This document shows, in pieces, positions 60,880 through 64,000 of a DNA stretch of 64,000 bases (positions are counted from its first letter, which is position 1; each line of letters starts with the position of its first letter). Both the position numbers and the translations under genes were made by a program. The notes below the pieces were generated by a model, which was given only the letters and a program-made list of their open reading frames with translations, was not told the DNA's origin and ran no database searches. The stretch spans positions 227,971-291,970 of the forward strand of contig DELI01000033.1 in assembly GCA_002354335.1 (NCBI GenBank). The letters are read 5' to 3'. This DNA comes from Sphingobacterium sp. UBA2700 (lineage in GTDB: Bacteria; Bacteroidota; Bacteroidia; Sphingobacteriales; Sphingobacteriaceae).

Positions 60880-60998
60880 TGAAAAGATTTTTTAAAATAG
60901 CCTTTGCTGCCGCATTGATCAGCTTCACGGTAAGCTCATGCTCCATCTCTAACAATTACGACTGCCCATCCGTTCACAACGGAAAAGTACGCCGCTAA
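60879..60998 (+). CDS. 39-residue lipoprotein, VanZ-coupled
   Basis: A very short ORF: MKRFFKIAFAAALISFTVSSC then SISNNYDCPSVHNGKVRR. The first 21 residues are a full signal peptide ending in a lipobox with Cys21; Cys28 is also present. The ATG overlaps the VanZ stop by one base, the usual sign of translational coupling, and the stop overlaps the convergent comF stop by four bases (CTAA). The exact fit on both sides makes a random ORF unlikely. No family known to me. Confidence 0.7.
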   Translation: MKRFFKIAFAAALISFTVSSCSISNNYDCPSVHNGKVRR

Positions 60999-61693
60999 GC
61001 TTTTGCAATCGTAGCGATAGAAATACGACAGCCTGGAAATTTATCTAGCAATGTATTTCCGGCTGATGCCAGGGTGGCACCCGTAGTCAACACATCATCG
61101 AGCAACAAAACATGCTTGTGATTAAGGTCTAATTCTTCAGAACAGCGAAAGATCTTATCCACCCCTTCTGCTCTAGAAACCAGATCTTTCTTGGTTTGGC
61201 TAGCGTTATGCACGACGCGATATAAAGCCTTTTCCAACAGGGGCTTGGCTAAGCGCTCTGCAATCCCCATCCCAAAATACGCACTTTGATTATATCCTCG
61301 TTTCGCGAACCGCCTAGGATGCAGCGGAATAGGAATAATGGCATCCACATCATGGAAATACTCCATCTCGGTTAAAAGCGTACCATACATTAACCCTAAA
61401 AAGCGTCCAAGCTGTGGCTTATTCGCATATTTCATCTGATAGATAAGATGCTCCACCCGTGAAGATGGACGAAAGCGAAGCATGGCGACGGCACGTTCAA
61501 CTTTTAATTTACCCTGCATGAGGATAAAACTTTCATTATAAGGATTGAGATGATCGTCTGTATAGGGCAGATGAAACAGACAGGGGGTACAAATCGTATA
61601 TTCTTGATATAACAATATCTTAGAACATGCCATGCACACTTTTGGGAAAAACAAGTCTAATACAGCGCTCTTATAAGCTTTAAGCATTTTCAT
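60995..61693 (-). CDS. comF: ComF-family phosphoribosyltransferase-like protein
   Basis: 232 residues. An N-terminal four-cysteine zinc site (C20, C23, C35, C38) precedes a type I phosphoribosyltransferase domain with the PRPP loop VLLLDDVLTTGATLASAGN and the motif IPIPLHPRRFAKRGYNQS. Relatives (ComFC, GntX) are needed for natural transformation or have unknown roles; here no other competence gene is near. Convergent with the mini-lipoprotein gene, and about 50 bases downstream of rlmN, so perhaps co-transcribed with it. Confidence 0.93.
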   Translation of the reverse strand: MKMLKAYKSAVLDLFFPKVCMACSKILLYQEYTICTPCLFHLPYTDDHLNPYNESFILMQGKLKVERAVAMLRFRPSSRVEHLIYQMKYANKPQLGRFLGLMYGTLLTEMEYFHDVDAIIPIPLHPRRFAKRGYNQSAYFGMGIAERLAKPLLEKALYRVVHNASQTKKDLVSRAEGVDKIFRCSEELDLNHKHVLLLDDVLTTGATLASAGNTLLDKFPGCRISIATIAKA

Positions 61694-61743
61694 GCCGAAA
61701 ACTAAGCAACTTATATCAAATAATATTTGCTTTATAGTTAAAT

Positions 61744-62814
61744 CTATATTTCTACGCTTTCAGACTCTTTCTCTTTGATTGCTAATTGCCCACAAGCGGC
61801 ATCGATATCTTTACCCCGGCTTCTGCGCACATTGGTCGTAACGCCTTGACTGCGGAGGTAATTAGCAAACTGATCAATCTTATCGGCTTCGGCATTGACA
61901 AAATCAGCCAGTGAGATAGGGTTATACTCAATGATATTCACTTTACAAGGAACATGCTTACAGAATCGTGCTAATTCTTTTGCGTCTTCAAGCTCATCAT
62001 TGAAATTATGGAATACAATGTATTCGAAGGTAATAGGGTTCTTGGTTTTAGCGTAGAAATATTTCAAAGCTTCCGCAAGCGCTTTCAGCGAGTTCTGCTC
62101 GTTGATAGGCATGATTTCATTACGCTTCGTGTCGTTAGCAGCGTGTAAGGATAACGCTAAATTAAATCGTACCTGATCGTCGCCGAGCTTCTTGATCATC
62201 TTTGCAATACCCGCTGTAGAAACGGTAATACGCTTTGCAGCCATGTTCAGACCATCCGGTGAGGTGATACGATCAACCGACTTCAGCATATTGCTATAGT
62301 TCAATAAAGGTTCACCCATACCCATATACACGATATTGGTCAATGGGTGCCCATACTGCTCCTCGGCTTGCTTGCTGATTAAAACAACCTGATCATAGAT
62401 TTCATCGGCATTCAGATTACGCTTGCGATCCATATAGCCCGTAGCACAGAATTTACAGGTCAGACTACAACCAACCTGCGAACTCACGCAAGCCGTCATC
62501 CGATCATCTGCAGGTATCAAAACGCCCTCAATAACATTCCCATCGTAAAGCGTAAAACTGCTTTTGATGGTCTTATCGGAGGAAATCTGCGACTGACGAA
62601 CTTTAACAGCATTAATAGAAAAACGCGACTTCAAGTTTTCTCGCAAAGACTTGCTCAAATTACTCATCTGATCAAAATCAGTAGCAGATTTCTGCCATAA
62701 CCATTCATAAATCTGCTTCGCACGGAATCCCTGCTCCCCCATTTCCACAAGAGCAGCCTTAATCTGATCGAGGCTCAAACTTCTGATATCTACCAATTTT
62801 GTTGCTTTTTCCAC
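61744..62814 (-). CDS. rlmN: 23S rRNA (adenine2503-C2)-methyltransferase RlmN
   Basis: 356 residues, radical SAM enzyme that methylates A2503 of 23S rRNA and A37 of some tRNAs. The cluster motif CxxxCxxC is at C116, C120 and C123 (QVGCSLTCKFCATGYMDRKRNL); also GMGEPLLNYSN, ITVSTAGIAKMIKKL and NLALSLHAANDTKRNEIMPIN. The methyl-carrying cysteine near the C-terminus is in RRSRGKDIDAACGQLA. Length fits. Upstream of comF by about 50 bases, with no separating terminator. Confidence 0.97.
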   Translation of the reverse strand: MEKATKLVDIRSLSLDQIKAALVEMGEQGFRAKQIYEWLWQKSATDFDQMSNLSKSLRENLKSRFSINAVKVRQSQISSDKTIKSSFTLYDGNVIEGVLIPADDRMTACVSSQVGCSLTCKFCATGYMDRKRNLNADEIYDQVVLISKQAEEQYGHPLTNIVYMGMGEPLLNYSNMLKSVDRITSPDGLNMAAKRITVSTAGIAKMIKKLGDDQVRFNLALSLHAANDTKRNEIMPINEQNSLKALAEALKYFYAKTKNPITFEYIVFHNFNDELEDAKELARFCKHVPCKVNIIEYNPISLADFVNAEADKIDQFANYLRSQGVTTNVRRSRGKDIDAACGQLAIKEKESESVEI

Positions 62815-62885
62815 AGTGCAAAGATAAGTTATTTTTTATCAGTGGAACGTAATTTTGATGCTATTGCTAGAAATCATCAGTCACA

Positions 62886-63779
62886 CTATTCGATACCTGT
62901 GCCTGTTCGCTTCGCTCTTTTTCTCTTCCGAATCGTCCGCAAAACATAAACCACAGCAGCTACTAATAGCACTACCGGCCATAATCCAATCACGCCCAAA
63001 GCCAAGTTTTCAATCAGATTCCACCCGAATGCAAATGCCTCTTTCACCCTTGTCATAAAAGAATTAGACCCCATCGGAAGGTTGGCTTTTTCCTCAAAAA
63101 GACGAATCGTCAATGTGCTGTAATTCACCTGACCGCTCATGCTTCGTAACACACTCTCGCTCGCATCGATTTCCTCCTGCAGCATCCTGATCTGCTCCTG
63201 AATCTCCAACAAGTCTTTAACCGACTTTGCCGAAGAAACCATCTGCTGATAGCGCTCTAAATAAGCACGCTTGCTCTTTAAGCGCGATTCCACATCGTAA
63301 TATTGCGTAGAAACGTCCTCCGCCTTCAAGCTCTTCTCCGTTATCTTATCCTTCCCACGCTCCAACTCCGATAAAAACTTATCTAAATTGGCAGACGGTA
63401 TACGCACAACCAAGTCATAAGAGGTGTAAGTATCTGCATTTGTTGCCGACTCATTTTCATAATAGCCCTGAAATTTCTTTAGGGTATTGTCTAAACCGGC
63501 CTTGCTCTCCTTTACGTCCTTCGCTTCGATGGACAGCGTCCCGCTACGGATAATCTTTTTCTCCGCAACAGGCTTGACCGGATCGACGGTGGAAACCTGT
63601 TCTGGAGAAGACATCTCTGCCGCAATCTTTCCTGTAGCCGCCGCATCCGCATAATCCGCCGCACTCATATTGTCCTCTAATGCAACTTCAGCGACCGCTG
63701 CATTTTCTCTCTTATGCGCTTGGTTGCAAGAACCAAGCAACAATAATGCACTTAGCATTAACAAATAGACTCTTTTCAT
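62886..63779 (-). CDS. DUF4349 lipoprotein with C-terminal membrane helix
   Basis: Start at 63779 (MKRVYLLMLSALLLLGSC) gives a lipoprotein signal with Cys18 and a protein of about 297 residues. DUF4349 occupies most of the mature part (KKIIRSGTLSIEAKDVKESKAGLDNTLKKFQGYYENESA, LVVRIPSANLDKFLSELERG) followed by a coiled-coil (EIQEQIRMLQEEIDASESVLRSM), and a C-terminal helix (LIENLALGVIGLWPVVLLVAAVVYVL) with a basic tail. Anchored at both ends, it probably spans from the periplasm to the inner membrane. Function unknown. Monocistronic. Confidence 0.9.
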   Translation of the reverse strand: MKRVYLLMLSALLLLGSCNQAHKRENAAVAEVALEDNMSAADYADAAATGKIAAEMSSPEQVSTVDPVKPVAEKKIIRSGTLSIEAKDVKESKAGLDNTLKKFQGYYENESATNADTYTSYDLVVRIPSANLDKFLSELERGKDKITEKSLKAEDVSTQYYDVESRLKSKRAYLERYQQMVSSAKSVKDLLEIQEQIRMLQEEIDASESVLRSMSGQVNYSTLTIRLFEEKANLPMGSNSFMTRVKEAFAFGWNLIENLALGVIGLWPVVLLVAAVVYVLRTIRKRKRAKRTGTGIE

Positions 63780-63827
63780 AGCTATGTTTTTAGGAGGATG
63801 CAGAAAAGAGTGGTTTTCCATAAAGTA

Positions 63828-63868
63828 TCTTTTAGATATTAGACATTAGATTTTAGACATTAGAGTAT
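63828..63868. repeat. Repeat-family left arm, copy 8, truncated
   Basis: TTTTAGATATTAGACATTAG, then ATTTTAGACATTAGAGTAT, a normal left arm (compare copies 5 and 6). The expected continuation GGCGG is missing; the sequence switches to the end of an insertion sequence at 63869. Confidence 0.75.
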
Positions 63869-64000
63869 TGTCTGTCCCTGAATAGTGTTGACCGTTTTTA
63901 CAATTTATCAACTTGAGCAAATAGAGTTATTAGTGTTTTAGGAGACAATATCTCCCTAAACCATTTTTCTTCGAACCTCTCTGGCGACAACCAATGTAAT
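63869..64000 (-). mobile_element. IS3-like insertion sequence, right end (partial)
   Basis: The sequence switches from a repeat arm to TGTCTGTCCCTGAATAGTG, then TTGACCG, typical of IS3-group ends that begin with TG. The strand inside encodes the tail of a transposase (next entry). The rest lies beyond the window, so the other end and any target duplication cannot be seen. Confidence 0.6.
63898..63999 (-). CDS. IS3-family transposase, C-terminal fragment
   Basis: On the minus strand 33 codons and TAA are open: LHWLSPERFEEKWFREIL, then SPKTLITLFAQVDKL. LSPERFE corresponds to the LSPEEFE tail that ends the catalytic DDE domain of many IS3-family OrfB transposases. The gene continues beyond the window. 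Short as it is, the match of tail and terminal repeat supports an IS3-like element. Confidence 0.55.
   Translation of the reverse strand, partial: LHWLSPERFEEKWFREILSPKTLITLFAQVDKL

Overview
The window comes from a Bacteroidota chromosome, most likely the family Sphingobacteriaceae (Sphingobacterium-like). Support: SusC/SusD and many TonB-linked receptors, Bacteroidota-only families (DUF4293, DUF4407, DUF4374, DUF4349, DUF2147), a NagB fused to a PIG-L-type deacetylase, -7 boxes of the Bacteroidota type TAnnTTTG, and weak Shine-Dalgarno sequences. Genus assignment is inference. Most of the window is ordinary chromosome. I found no CRISPR array, defence island, prophage or secondary-metabolite cluster.

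Layout. 0-7.6 kb: tail of a serine hydrolase, an M19 dipeptidase, an ECF sigma factor with a membrane partner, radA, a TlpA-type thioredoxin protein, two TPM-domain proteins and lemA. 7.7-16.1 kb: an FAD dehydrogenase, tRNA-Gly(GCC), an orphan SusC/SusD pair and an MFS exporter. 16.3-26.6 kb: sufBCD, a divergent Lrp-type regulator with a predicted cysteine-hydrolase-like protein, ung, an MsbA-type ABC exporter, truA and DUF4293. 27-36 kb: an M3 peptidase lipoprotein, DUF4407, an Asp/Glu racemase-like protein, ecotin, a decayed polysaccharide-utilisation-type remnant, an aldehyde dehydrogenase and a Rieske protein. 36-49 kb: typA, kbl, DUF2147, a YvlD-type membrane protein, then an apparent iron-uptake region (TonB receptor plus DUF4374 lipoprotein, divergent AraC regulator, second siderophore-type receptor). 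49-64 kb: NagB/PIG-L fusion, second TlpA protein, SMP-30-like protein, uxaC, LOG protein, OmpA-less outer-membrane barrel protein, a PadR/PspC pair, a VanZ/mini-lipoprotein pair, comF, rlmN, a DUF4349 lipoprotein and the end of an IS3-like element.

Three layers of structure go beyond the genes. (1) At least eight intergenic sites carry members of one modular family of large nested inverted repeats, mostly between convergent genes and often enclosing intrinsic terminators. Modules include TTAGACATTAGATTTTAGA-type arms, TAGTAGTTAGTATTTAGacctagg-type arms, and CTTGAACCAGGAAAGGAAGG arms with their complement. One copy has expanded into a 77-bp tandem array and one is interrupted by the IS3-like element at the right edge. 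(2) The two iron-type receptor promoters share related palindromic operator candidates containing TTATTTAGA, placed on the promoter elements. (3) A roughly 2.1-kb A+T-rich insert (SusC stub, DUF5000-like stub, DUF4998-like lipoprotein) sits between two diverged ~192-bp direct repeats that duplicate the 3' end of the ecotin gene.
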